DNA from: Aporrectodea caliginosa
Taxonomy: Eukaryota; Annelida; Clitellata; Crassiclitellata; Lumbricidae
Assembly (NCBI GenBank): GCA_020284085.1
Contig: JACEVL010000149.1
Location: 926,792-990,791 of the forward strand
Length of the DNA: 64,000 nucleotides
Direction of reading: 5' to 3'
Part shown: piece by piece, positions 12,395 through 24,800 of the stretch
Layout: each line of letters begins with the position of its first letter
Numbering within the stretch: the first letter of the stretch is position 1
Translations under genes and position numbers: made by a program
The notes under the pieces: generated by a model
Told to the model about the DNA's origin: nothing
Databases searched by the model: none
What the model saw: only the letters and a program-made list of their open reading frames with translations

Positions 12395-12696
12395 GAAAAA
12401 GAGAGAGTAGGGAGAGAGAAAGAAAGAAAAAGAGGTACGCTTTATCGTACGGAGAACGGCTAAAGCAGGATACTTCCATTATGACGTATACCTCATGCTC
12501 CAAATTCTGATGTTGTAGATTGCAGTTAGTAACTTCTATCGCGCCGACGTCTATACTTCACAAGGCATCAACCGATGACGCACCAAAACCAAGCATGGCG
12601 GTATTTTGATTTACTATAAGGAGATACATTGAAGGGTATACGGTCATTACCCTTCCCGTCCAACCAAAGACCTTGGAAGTGCTACTGCCCTTAGAT

Positions 12697-12951
12697 CAAT
12701 GGCTTTCAACCTTTTTTGCAGTGACGGAACCTTAAACTTATTTGCTCAAGGAACCCAGCGCATTTCACCCGTTCAATTTTTCAAGAAATAAAATGTTATT
12801 GTAGTCATAGTCATAGTATACAACGACATATAAACTGCAACATTACATTCACGTTATAACGCTAATTATTTTAACATAGAACAGTGTCTGGCAGCATGCT
12901 AAGAATTCTGGTGATTGTTCATCGTTTTGTGAATTCGGTTGAAAGCCACTG
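12697..12951. mobile_element. hAT MITE, 255 bp
   Basis: The ends are CAATGGCTTTCAACC on the left and CAGTGGCTTTCAACC read inward from the right. The flanks CCTTAGAT (12689-12696) and CCTTAGAC (12952-12959) agree at 7 of 8 bases. No coding content is present. Confidence 0.85.
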
Positions 12952-12959
12952 CCTTAGAC

Positions 12960-14321
12960 CAATGATAGGTCTACTGCTCGATGTTTACCGCTCCAGGTCA
13001 TCGCTTCCGACGCCTGCACTCTTTTCCGAGTGCAGTTCCATTTTGAAGGTCTTTTAAACCTATAACTGTCAACTGGCCATTATTGGTTCCCTAAGTATTC
13101 ACCTTGAGAATGCCTGTTCTCTCCATGCAATCTATTACCGGCGCCGTATGTGACCATATAGCACATCAGTTACTGTTTTTTTTTTTTAGTTTTTACATCC
13201 TAGAAGTAGCTTGCTACTGACGATGCTATTTAAATTGTCGTAATTAGAATTTTCATTCAAGATCTGCTCAAACAGTTCGGTAAGAAAAGGTACATCTCAG
13301 AGTCTCCAAAGCACGACCTATAGAGGAGGAGGAGGGCTGGACTTGGTTATCACCAGAAACGACTTGTGACCTTCTCGACATCAAGGTCGATCCGCCAGCC
13401 ATTTCGGATAATGGACTCCTGCTTTTCACCGTCCACTGCATGCGTCCAGTATTTACACGTCTATGGGTTAAGTCCATAGAAGGCTGGAAGGAAACACAGA
13501 CAGAGAGGCAGCCGTGGGTATGAAGTGTTAGCTACTTAATTTTTCTTAGCCTCGGCATATATCAGAACGGGTGGCCACACCTCTCCCTCGCCGTCTAATC
13601 TTCCCACCAGTATGTTCAGCTGAGTTGACTATAGAGGAGCAGATGGAGCCCTGGCTGAGATTCGAATCTCCGACCTCTAATTTGACATTCCAGCAGGCAA
13701 ACCATTAGACGGAATCGATGAATCGATGCGCCGTATACAGTAACTCCAATGCCACGGTTAGACGTGACCCCTTTAGACGACTAGGCCCTATAGATCACTA
13801 GCGCATTTTTGCGATGTGAATAAATTTAGATTAACCAACATACGCCTCTTTCTTCTCGAGATTTATCTATTTAGAAATTGACTGTTCGTATCTCTATCTG
13901 TCCGTCTGTCTCTTTCTCTCTCTTTCGGTATCTGCCTGCACATCCATCTTTGCTCAGTAGGCTAGAGCCGCTAAAAGGATTGAACTGTGACTCGGTGAAC
14001 AGTGTTGGCCGATCGGTGGTTTATTACCACCTGTCGATATTCTACTTTCTTCGGCCAAGGCGAGAAAATCATGTTATGGGGCGAGCACGGCGGGTCGTTG
14101 CTTTCAGAGAGTCGCAGGACCATGCATTAGCCGTGCTTGTGTCTATGTATGTATCTGTATGTATGCCATCGTGTATGTGAGCCTGAGCATCTTGGTGTCT
14201 TGTGGTTGAATGCGATCTTCAGGTCAAGTCCAGTGACCCAGAAACAGGCATGGTACCCCATGACGATTCCACTTTAGGGGAATTACACGGAAAAGGCTGA
14301 ACAGCATTTGTTTACAGGTCT
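12960..14321. other. Spacer with a tRNA-like fragment
   Basis: No gene is supported. At about 13648-13712 the minus strand reads GTCTAATGGTTTG and, some 35 bases on, GATTCGAATC. These resemble A and B boxes of a degraded tRNA-derived element without an acceptor stem. Confidence 0.4.
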
Positions 14322-14575
14322 ACAGACAGAAAAACAGACAGACTGAACAGACGGACAGACAGGCAGACAGACAGACGAGACAAAGACAGACTAAACAGGC
14401 AGACTGAACAGACACACAGACAGACAGACTAAACAGACAGAAATAATAAACAGACAGACAGACAGACTGAACAGACGAACAGACAGAACAGCATTCATTT
14501 ACAAACACACACACACACACAGACACACACACACACACACACACACAGAGAGGCAGACAGACAGACAGAATCAGA
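14322..14575. repeat. (GACA)n and (CA)n microsatellite
   Basis: Imperfect GACAGACTAAACA units followed by a (CA)n run at 14504-14546. It is not coding. Confidence 0.9.
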
Positions 14576-14998
14576 CATCTGCTTATGTGATTGACACAAA
14601 ATAGCGTTACATTAATGTGTTAAAGGACCAGAAATGAATCGAAGCCTACACAGCATAATATATAGGTCGTAAGAAGTTATAGCAGGTCTTCTAGGAATGT
14701 AAGAAGCTGGCAGACTCTTTATCTTAAGATACACTACTTGAGTTATACCATAAACTTGCACAGAGAGCTCTTTAGGTTAATAAGGATGATCCAAGACGCT
14801 TTTACGTTTGTCCTGTCAATAAAATTGGCTGAAGCTTAACAATAAAATTATCGACAAACTTAGAAGAAAGAGCGCAATATAACGACAGTTAAGAGCTCTT
14901 CTTGAAGTGGGCCAAGAAGAAAGTATAATTGTTGTGCGCCTTAGGAGAAGGCGCACTATAAATTAGTCACAAGGTCGTATAGTGCTGTACGTGACACA

Positions 14999-15007
14999 TT
15001 ATAAAAG
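14999..15007 (+). promoter_or_regulatory. Candidate TATA box of the FLamide precursor gene
   Basis: TTATAAAAG lies about 130 bases before the chosen start codon. An initiator-like TCAGATC follows about 40 bases downstream. It is the best TATA match near the gene. The stretch just before the ATG (15120-15133) is pyrimidine-rich and ends in TATAG, so a 5'-UTR intron is also possible. Confidence 0.4.
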
Positions 15008-15138
15008 AACGCGAAACTGCGCAGAAGAATGTGTTGTTGTCAGATCGGTACTTATATTGAGAAGAAGCCACAACGGTTGTTGCCTTTCATTGCATTTTTA
15101 CGGTACACCAGATGCATTCTTTGCTTGCTTATAGGAAA

Positions 15139-15861
15139 ATGTTGCCGCTCTACGCTGTCGTGGTCTGCTGTCTGCTGACGACGTTCGTGGGATCTTCGCC
15201 AGATGTCGGCACGTCGTCTGATCTGGTGGCCCTCCAGCGACTGGCGGGAGAAGTAGTGGATGGTCCGAACCTTCACCAGTACCTGCGTACAGCCGAAGAC
15301 CTGTGTCTCGTGGCTGGACGGTCGACAGCCCTCTGTCTGTCGTGCGAAGCCCTAGTTGAGAACGTGAATGCCGTGGCATGCTGTCGATTGAAACCAGTCT
15401 ACGCGCAATGTCAACCGATCGTCGAGTCGTCACTTTCGAGTCAGAGGCGCAACTCGAGGCTCTTACTCGCGCGCAGAACGGTTCGCGGCTTTCTCGGGAA
15501 ACGATACAGGAACCGATTTCTCGGGAAGAGGGCTGAAAAGAAGGAGGAGGACGAAGAGGAGAAAAGAGCCGAGGACAGGGAAGGGGAAGAGGGGACTGTT
15601 GAGGGAGGGTATGATGGAAGAATGAAGGAAATCGGATATCGACAGACGCGTGGAAAGGTTTCTTCGGCTGGCGGAAGAAGGCCAAACAACTTTCTCGGGA
15701 AACGACTCGGAGTCTACGATAAACGGAGGAACAGATTCCTCGGAAAGAGAGAGGAGCAAACTGACTACGGAAAAGACGAATGGGATGCGGAAGAGGAAAA
15801 CAGAGCCGCTGGAAATAGGGTGGAAAAGGTGAGCGGTGCCTGGAAGAAAACGAGTATTTAA
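15139..15861 (+). CDS. Putative neuropeptide precursor with four Phe-Leu-amide peptides
   Basis: A secreted 240-residue prohormone is predicted. I start at the second Met (15139), since MLPLYAVVV plus CCLLTTFVGSS is a good signal peptide and the preceding bases look like a splice acceptor. The first Met (15112) would add nine residues. Residues 56-91 hold six cysteines (56, 66, 69, 81, 82, 91). Four FLG-KR repeats follow: TVRGFLG (114-120), YRNRFLG (123-129), PNNFLG (182-187) and NRFLG (198-202). Each is followed by KR and preceded by dibasic sites, so processing would give peptides ending in Phe-Leu-amide. Acidic spacers separate them. AAG|GTGAGC at 15829 could be a splice donor, but a stop follows soon after and I find no further FLGKR downstream. 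The shared -FLamide end recalls the -FVamide peptides of annelids and molluscs, but I cannot assign a family. Confidence 0.75.
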   Translation: MLPLYAVVVCCLLTTFVGSSPDVGTSSDLVALQRLAGEVVDGPNLHQYLRTAEDLCLVAGRSTALCLSCEALVENVNAVACCRLKPVYAQCQPIVESSLSSQRRNSRLLLARRTVRGFLGKRYRNRFLGKRAEKKEEDEEEKRAEDREGEEGTVEGGYDGRMKEIGYRQTRGKVSSAGGRRPNNFLGKRLGVYDKRRNRFLGKREEQTDYGKDEWDAEEENRAAGNRVEKVSGAWKKTSI

Positions 15862-15974
15862 ATTACTTTTTTGCTCAGCAGCTCATATACATGGAGATGC
15901 AGATGAAATTTAAAGCCTAATTTCTGTGAATGAAAGAAACTCTCTTTTCTCACGCGACAAATCGTAAGAGATGC

Positions 15975-15980
15975 AATAAA
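15975..15980 (+). terminator. Polyadenylation signal of the FLamide precursor gene
   Basis: AATAAA lies about 115 bases after the stop codon. It fits a short 3' UTR and a single terminal coding exon. Confidence 0.6.
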
Positions 15981-16183
15981 ATGAATAACTGAAACGAATT
16001 AAACTCTCGTTTTTCATCAGTTCATACAGTGTATTGACCACATTATTGTTGGTGATTGTTGTCCATGGCTAAGGGATGTAAATCCGTCAAAGTATATAAC
16101 TGACTAGTTGAATCAACATTCAACATAGTGCAAAATATAGACCTATGAGAGATGTTTATAATGGCGTAAACTACTCTACAATT

Positions 16184-16531
16184 ACTATTACTATTATTAT
16201 TATTATTATTATTATTTTTTTATTTTATTTTTTGCCTCGAGGTATACAGGATCCCTCAGGGACTAGAATATTAACTATTTAGAATGTAAAATATCCGGAA
16301 TGGCCCTATTCCTCGAATACGGTAATATTCCTTCGAATTAATTATTATTATTATTATTATTATTATTATTGTTAATTTTTTTAGAGGTATCAAGGATCCC
16401 TCAGGATTTATGAAAAATTGCTATAAGGAGCAGGAAATTTGTCTGGAGGGTCAGGCCTCGTCTTCAGGGTTTGCAGGAAAAGTGCCGTTGAATGCGACCA
16501 AGTTGTTATTGTTATTATTATTATTATTTTT
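16184..16531. repeat. ATT microsatellites with short unique spacers
   Basis: Three (ATT)n runs (16184-16216, 16345-16371, 16505-16530) are separated by two related unique blocks containing GAGGTAT and GGATCCCTCAGG. The blocks look like a duplicated repeat unit. Confidence 0.7.
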
Positions 16532-16947
<416 letters not shown>

Positions 16948-17132
16948 ATACAATCAATCAATCAATTATTTTTTTCATTTATTCAATTCGTTACCTTATA
17001 AGACGCATTCAAGAAGAATAAAAAATCAATTCGAGATTATTGTGAGTGAATTGACTCAAACGTCTTCCATCGACGGCTCTAGCGAATGCAAGGATAAACA
17101 TTCTCTGGTAGGCCTACTGTCTAGAATTATGC

Positions 17133-17215
17133 GACTATTCTGCTCAACCAATCAATATTCGTTTATTCAGTTTGACAAGTTGACATAGCCGCAGCTTGTT
17201 TACATACTCAAATAT
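17133..17215 (-). mobile_element. LINE 3'-tail family (AATAAACGAAT)
   Basis: The plus strand reads CAATCAATATTCGTTTATTC, then GACAAGTTGACATAG. Related ends lie at 16948-17040, 21786-21870, 22110-22180, 39107-39190 and 50005-50100. Each joins an ATT or AATC microsatellite to ATTCGTTTATT. Read on the minus strand, each is a 3' UTR ending AATAAACGAAT followed by a simple-repeat tail, typical of CR1/L2-like retrotransposons. Confidence 0.6.
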
Positions 17216-17227
17216 ATTTAATTTAGA

Positions 17228-17367
17228 GATCCTGAATGGCCGAGTGGGTTGGTAGCCCGCTCGTCACGTCGGCGGCCCGGGTTCGATTCGGGTCGGTCGG
17301 TTTATCAGAGATTAATTTCTCGGATCTTTACTGCGGGTGGCTCGGTCGCAATATAAACGTGGAGTAC
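17228..17367 (+). mobile_element. tRNA-derived SINE, family B
   Basis: Plus-strand copy of the element at 7583-7723. It has GATCCTGAATGGCCGAGTGG, GGTTCGATTCGGG and the same body through CTCGGTCGCAATATAAACG. An (AATAC)n-rich stretch and a family A SINE follow directly, so two SINE families lie head to tail. Confidence 0.82.
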
Positions 17368-17401
17368 AATACAATATAATACAACTCAACACAATACAAC
17401 T

Positions 17402-17634
17402 GGGGCGCGGTGGTATAGGGGTATGTTCGGTACCTTGCAGCTGGAGGGTTGCGGGTTCGAATCCACCTCAAAGCCGCCGCGTAGGGACCCTGGGCAAGTC
17501 CTTCACTCGCAATTGCTCATGCGCTTCGGCGTGAAACTCCGATTCAGCGTCCGCGCAGTAGTCGGGAGCGCCTCTGAATGGGAAATCTGGTAGGGGCGCT
17601 ATAACAAGTGTTCAAATACAATACAATACAATAC
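17402..17634 (+). mobile_element. tRNA-derived SINE, family A, full-length
   Basis: This is the most complete copy: A-box GTGGTATAGGGG, B box GGTTCGAATCC, body CCTGGGCAAGTCCTTCACTC, 3' motif GGCGCTATAACAAGTG and a (AATAC)n tail. It is the reference for the other five copies. Confidence 0.9.
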
Positions 17635-17639
17635 TCGGA

Positions 17640-18990
17640 GACTCGGAGTTCATTACTTGGCCAGACTTATCCTCAGGGCTAACGCAATTTCTAGAATCTC
17701 AGCTGTCTAGAAGTGTCAATGCCAGTCTCTTTTAGTCAGTGTAGAGTCAAGTTTTTTGGGTTTTGCGAGAGATTTGGGTTTTAGAAAACAGTGTTTATTC
17801 AACTGATTAATACATGTTCACATTATGTTCCAATGTGATGGTATCTGTGGCTCTCGTATGAGTCCTCTCGACTGCTTGGGTACCACCTGATGATGCCTAG
17901 TAACTTCTATAGCGCCGTTATTCAAAAAGCATCGATCGAAGGTAGTTACAAGTGAGACCTCAATTAAACACCATAGTGTATTGGAGAATTCAAGTTTAAA
18001 TACAATATATCAGACATACCAAAGTGGAAGCTATAGCAGTCGGTTAGAAAGTTGACAGAGAAGCGTTATCGACCGTCACATTTAACTGAATACCAATTCA
18101 AACCATTGTAAGTAATTATGTAATGTAATCTAAGCCGATCTGATTGTATCTTGTCTACACCCAACAAATGCAGCTCTGTCAAGCCCCACTGGTTAAGTAA
18201 GTAAGTAAGTAAGTTAAATAAGTAAGTAAGTAGTCTTACGCTGCATTCTAATTTTTATGCAGTCAAATACAATCCAATAAAATTCATGTTAATCTTAGTT
18301 ATCACAACCCAACTCTTTTTAATTCATTTCATTTCAATCCAATCAATGTGAATCTACATGTAATATCATATAATCTAATTTGATCCATTAAATCTAAATC
18401 AATCTGATTTGGTTCGAATCGATCCGTTATTGTATAGGCCTGCCGCCTATACCTGATGCTTCAGAATTTCGACATTGAACCGAGGTCCAAGACTGCCGAT
18501 AGGAGGATGCAGAGCGCTTGTCTGACGTAAGCACGGTAGCATCCGGCGGTATCCTTAGTTCTGGAGCTTGATTAAGCTTTGACATTTTGCTGCTGAAGAA
18601 CATTGGGTTCGATCTCGACGATAGGATGAATATAAGTGCAGAGCAGCCTATTAAGCAGCTAGCTCAGGAGGAAGACGCACAAATGAGAAGAATCTAGCTG
18701 AACGATTTTAAACGATTTGATTTCTGATTTTCGATATAGTCTTTAAAACCATATAATCTTAATGGAAAACTTAAAACGACGTAGGCCTACTTGAAAAGTT
18801 AAGTTTACAAAATTATATCAAAGCTTTTATCATATCAAAAATTTGAACATTTAGATTGGCGACTTTAGCTTTAGGTTTCCGGATGACGAAAGCACGATTC
18901 GCCTAGTAAGCAAACTATATAAATTATAAATTATACCTGACACGAAAATATTACTGAACTAACAGTCAAGTAATTAGTTTTAAAAGTCTG
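17640..18990. other. Upstream region of the hydroxylase gene
   Basis: No gene is seen. There is a short (GTAA)n run at 18192-18230. CTATATAAATTATA at about 18913 could be a TATA element some 115 bases before the start codon of the hydroxylase gene. Nothing else stands out. Confidence 0.4.
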
Positions 18991-19030
18991 ATTTTAAAGG
19001 GTTTCAGAAATACAACAGATCGCAAGCAGA

Positions 19031-20086
19031 ATGTCTAGTTTTCCTATGTCTAAGTGTTGCTTATCGTTCCTATGTTTCGCCTGGGTCCTCATGAATCTCA
19101 GGGCAACGAGTATCAAGAGACAGGGACGGTACATGGTTTTACCAGACAAGTCTTCGTCCGAATCTGGTAAGACCAGGGGTCCCTTGGTAGAGGAACTGGA
19201 GAAAATCATGAAGCGCCCAGCGTCCGATAAAATCTCCAAATCCCGGAAGAGCATGGACTGGGCGAGGAATGACGCGAAAACGGGGATCCGAAATCCGAGA
19301 CGGAAAGACGAGAGTCAAAGGGGTCTGGGATCTGGATCGGAGGACGACGAGGATCTTAGACGCAGGTTCCGATACGACGTGTCGCTAGATACGGCTGGAG
19401 AGTTTGTCCTTTACTGGGACACGGATTTCAACCGAGAGGTCATCAGATTTCACCTGGAAGCGAGTCTGCAGATATCCGATATGCTGGCTTTCGGGTTCTC
19501 AGACTACGGCGAGGCGCACGATGCAGATTTCGCTGTCTTATGGACGGACAAGAAAGGCCGACAAAGGTTCCAGGTAAGCACAAAGGTTCCAGGCAAGAAC
19601 AACGGTTCCAGGTAAGAACAAAGGTTCCAGGTAAGAACAAAGATTCCAGGTGATGTAAGCGTCGATAGAACAATTGCGGTAATATCGATATTTTGCTTGC
19701 ACTTCCTGCCTCACTTCATTTGCCTCCTTTTGATCAGTGTTTCACTCCATCCAGAACAGTAGACGTAGGCGTAGCTACATGGAGGAAGCATATTTATCTC
19801 GGAGAGCATTTAAGAAACTATTAAAGGCGCTCAAACATAGATAAAGTTAAGGTCTACCCCGGCTAACTGATCTAGAAAGAGACAAACTTAAGTCAGTGGA
19901 AGCATGCAGTTGAACATCTCGGTTATCATCATCATATCATCATCATCATCATTTCATCATCATCATCATCGCTCATCATAGATAATCATCATCTATCATA
20001 ACTCATCTAGTCGTCAAACTCGTCGTCAGTGGAATCATATCATTGATCATCATCATTATCGTCATCATCATCAGCAGCAGTCATCG

Positions 20087-20172
<86 letters not shown>

Positions 20173-20182
20173 GTCGTCGTCG

Positions 20183-20215
<33 letters not shown>

Positions 20216-21757
20216 CCATCATCAGTTTCTGACGCCAGACGTTTGACGGCGATTGGTACGAATAGCTGATCTCCATTGTCCTCAGCCATTTGTTAAGTCC
20301 ATTCCTCCCTTAGACTTAATCGAAGTGATGTTATTTCCTCATTTATATTATCTACCCAGCTAGTGCTTAAATAGACATTTTAAACAAAACACGATAGCAT
20401 AATGTCGGTAGGCTATTATGCTGGCGCAGTCTGCGCTGCCCGCACACGATCTATAATGAATGAATTATCATGCGAGAATTTCCAATACTAATTTAACACA
20501 GGTGCAGTGTTTTCATCTGTGAAAATAGGAGCGTCTTAACCTTCGGAGGCCGAAGTGGGGTAGATTTCTACCCCAGCGGTGTTTGGACAGATTGCGGAAT
20601 AATAGGTTCTTAAATTAAGGGCAGGAGCAAAAGAGATGATTAGAAATGAGGTGACTAGAAGAGAGCTGGGACAGACGGATACAATTGTCGATAGAATAAG
20701 AAAGAAAAGGCTAAAGTGGCTGGGACATGTGATGAGAATGGGTAATGACAGATTACCATCGATGGCTTTACACGGATATGTGGAGGGAACTAGGAGTAGA
20801 GGAAGACAACAAAAGACATGGATGGATAATATACGAGAGGATCTGGAGAGAATGAAGATGAACATTGCAGAAGCAAAGGAACAAATCAAGGATAGAGAAT
20901 TCTGGAGACGACAAGTTGAGGACTCATCGTTGGCCTTGGCCTGACGGAGGAGAAGCAAAGAAGAAGTCATATTGACGTTCCACATGTTTACAAGTTAAGA
21001 CCCCCGACATTTTCTCACACTAAAACCATCATCACGTAATGTTGTCTGAGACAGCTATTTCAGTTCAAAGTATCATTGGGTAGAAATCTACCCCACTTCG
21101 GCCTCGACGTCACTACTTTTTCGTTCATAATGAAGATGTATTTATCAAAGATTTTAGCTCATATGCTGCAATTAGAAATAAAGTGTTGATTCTACCATGC
21201 AATTGATTTTTAATACATCATCATCCAAGATGGCGGCCAATATGGCCGCCAAAACACAAAAATATGTATCATCATTCATGGCTAAAATAACAAAGAAAGT
21301 GTCGAATCATCATCATCAAGGAATCGAAATACCACAGTGGCAATAGTGTGGAAATATCTATCAAGATGGCGGCCAATCATGGCCGCCAAACACAAAAATA
21401 GGTCAACTCAGCTCATACAATCAAATCATCGATTTTAGTAGGCTACACTAATCATCAAGGAATCAATGGTCAGTGGCATTGTGAGAATGTTATTTTCAAG
21501 ATGGCGGCCAATATCATCATCATCATCATCATCGAAGGTTAAGCAATATAATTATGTCACAGAGGATCATCATCATTAAAATTCATAATGTTTAATGAAA
21601 GAAAAAGTAGATCCATTAGCATACTTCCACTAGTTAGCATTTCTAGTTTATATTTTCGTCATCATTATTATCATCATCATCATTATTATCATCATCATCA
21701 TTATCATCATTATTATCATCATCATCATCATTATCATCATCATTATTATTATCATCA

Positions 21758-21802
<45 letters not shown>

Positions 21803-24800
21803 TCGTTTATTGGTCCAAAATCAGATAGACACACCGCTATCAGTTACATTGCATATTACAGTCTGAAAGCTATCGCCAAACCAGTCCGCAAATGGCAATG
21901 TCGTTGGATAGAGAGCATCAGAGACAAAATGGTGCGACAAATGGTATTTTACCGTTATCTAAATGTATGACTTGTGACAAATAACTGTATTTAGTTAAAC
22001 AGTAACTTAGATTGCGTTAAAGATGAAGTTTTATATAGGACACGTGAGATGAAATGCCTATCGTCTTTAGTGGGCAACACGAAGTTATGGGGGCGCGGTC
22101 TCAATTGGTAATGATGCTCAATCAATCAATCAATTTCGTTTATTCTCAACATCGAGCTGACAGGTCGCAACTTGCAATAGGTAAGAGCTAGGAAAAATTG
22201 TCTCAGCTCTGCCACTTAGTTATTAAATGGGTTGAGATAGCAAATAATTATTATCTGTGCTCTAACAGTTAGGCCTAGTTACTAAAGAAGAATTAGGCTA
22301 GTGGTAATGCTAGTTAGGGCAACGAACTATAGGTAACCAATGAGGTATATACTGGAGAATATATGTATTTAGAGAACAGAAGGGAAGAGTCCTCTAAGAA
22401 CGTTAATGTCGTTGCGGGTAACAGCAGCCAAGAGCCGAGCATCGGCTTGTCTCGCCATTTCTTCATTTCTTCATATCCTCTTTCCTCTACCCATCTTTCT
22501 CAAACTCAACTGAACCTTACTCAACTAAAAGTTTAAAGACTACAAAAGTCTAGTAGTAATTGTAGTTTTCGTTCAGGATTTTACAATCAGAGTCTCATAA
22601 GATGGAACCCAGAAGGAACAATCTAACTGATTACTGATTATCTCGACATTTATAATGACTGGCACCAATTTTACTGTATTGCATTGTCGACAAAAACAAA
22701 AAAAGAAAACAAAAGTAGAACTTTTAGCAGACTTGCACTAGGTAGAACTTTTATATTCATATAAAATAAAAAATTTATACAGAGTATAGATTAATCAGCA
22801 AACTACTCAACATTTCCAAAGTCGGTGCTTTCCACTGCAGGAATTTTACAAAAACCTTGATACTGAGCTGTCTATTTCTGCTCCTCCTCCTCCTCCTCCT
22901 CCTCCTCCTCCTCCTCCTTTCTTCTGTCTCCTGACAGCCTACAGGTGAACTTATAGCACCGTATTTCTGTCTATTGTATGTGCCAATGTTAGTTCCTTGA
23001 ATTCATGAGTATCTTCTGTCCTATGGATAGCTGGTAAACACCAATCTTTTCCAGGTCTCAATTTCTCCAGAGAAGACTCTATCCATGCTCAGATCCGCCG
23101 TTCATGGATTGTGACCGAAATGGTCCATTTAGAATTTGAGACTTCCCAATCGGCCTAACTTAGTAGCGAACATTCGAACAGAGGAGTTTGGCTATTGTGG
23201 ACTTGATTTGATATAGCGCCGGTGAATAAGCTGATCTCCCTGACGTGGCTTTTGTGGGCGCTGAGAAATTTTCGAAGATTTACATTACATTACATTTGAT
23301 AATTGATATAAAGGCTCTATAAAATTAGGTCTGAAAGATAGAAGTGGAACAAATTGGAAACCGATCGAACAACTGAACAAGAGAAAGAACGAAGGAAAAA
23401 AGGAAAGAAAGAAGGAAGGAAGGAAAGAACGACTGTAATTCATATGATTAAGGAATGACGTCATGCAATAATGAGAGGAAATTCAATCACAAGAGTTTTC
23501 TCTCAGACTGGCGGAATATATGCAGACTAATAACCTAATAAAAGCAGTCTTTGCGTCTCCTCCCTTTCTCCTCCCTTTCCCTTCCCACTCTCCTGCTTTC
23601 CTCCTCCCTTTCTGTTCTCCTTCCCTTCCATTTTCCTCACTTTTCCCTCACTTTCACCTCCCTTCTCCCTCTCTTCTTTCCCTCCTTTCCATAACCTTAG
23701 TCGTCGTCTTACATCTACCTCTCCTCCTCCTGCTCCTCCTCCTGCTCCTCCTGCTCCTCCTCCTCCTCCTCCTCCTCCTCCTCCTTTTCCCTCTCCATTC
23801 TACCTCTAGACGTCACTGTTGATCTATGACGGCATACACATGAACACATAGCACCAATTGGCCAAAGCACATGAATTGGCCCCTTACCCCACCTCCATCC
23901 TCCTGCCTCTCTCCGCCTCCGTATCTCAGCATCTTTCGTCTCGTGATGCGTAATATCTTGGACGTCGACGCACTAAGTGCCTTTGTCAAGAGCCTTTGAC
24001 GTCGACGCTAATATTGCCCCGTACGAGTGCGCTAATGATTGTCAGGCCTCGCGTCGAAACGACCTCAGTTCGTTTTAACAGGGCTTGATTTGTGGATTTA
24101 ATTTGCAGCGCCATCGCCCGCTTGATATCCGTGCGAGTGCCATTCACGCGGCATCGCATGCTGCCTAATATTAATCTAGCAATGACATCAACTATTATAC
24201 ATGTACACGGGCTTAAACACACACACAGATTGAGGTCTTCAAGCTGCTCATCACATGTCTGTCTGTCTTTCTGCCTGCTTGTCTGTCTGCCTGCTTGTCT
24301 GTCTGCCTGCTTGTCTGTCTGTATGTCTGCATGTCTGCTTGTTTGTCTGTCTGCTTGCTTGTCTGTCTGTCTGTCTGTATGTCTGTATACTTACTTGTCT
24401 GTGTACCTTGCCTGTGTGTCAGCCTGTGTGTCTGCCCGTCTGCCTACCTGTCTGTCTGTCTGTCTACATGTCTGTTTGTCTGTCTGTCTGCCTGCTTGTC
24501 TATCTGCCTGCTTGTCTGTTTGTATACGCCTGTCTGCTTGCTTGTATGTCTGTCTGTATGTCTGTATACTTACTTGTCTGTATACCTTGCCTGTGTGTCA
24601 GCCTATATATTTGTCTGTCTGCCTGCCTGCCTGTGTGTCTGTCTGTTTGTATACCCACCTGCCTGTATACCCTGACTGTGTGACTGTGTGCCTGTGTGCC
24701 TGCCTGCCTGTCTGTTTGCCTGCCTGCCTGCCTGTCTCTCTGTCTGCCTGTCCGCCCGTCCGTTCGTCTGTCTGTCTGCCTGTATACCCACCCACCTATC

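Larger units (their letters stand above)
20540..21538. mobile_element. piggyBac-like element remnant with nested LINE
   Basis: TTAA at 20536-20539 and 21539-21542 flank ends CCTTCG and CGAAGG. Near the left end is the palindrome GGGGTAGATTTCTACCCC, repeated in inverse context at 21078-21098, each beside GGCCGAAGT/ACTTCGGCC. The terminal repeat is only six bases, so the outer boundaries are less certain than for the other piggyBac copies. An alternative is a shorter element ending near 21110. Confidence 0.45.

Noticed and set aside
13268..13477. 69-residue minus-strand frame with SSSSIGRALETL
   Set aside because: I tried to read it as a LINE or host exon, but neighbouring frames give no continuation and there is no splice context.
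15463..15759. Minus-strand frames across the peptide gene
   Set aside because: They are shadows of the plus-strand precursor, with no domain or splice support.
17228..17300. Possible Leu/Ser tRNA gene
   Set aside because: It continues as SINE family B, matching the copy at 7583-7723 well beyond the tRNA-like part.
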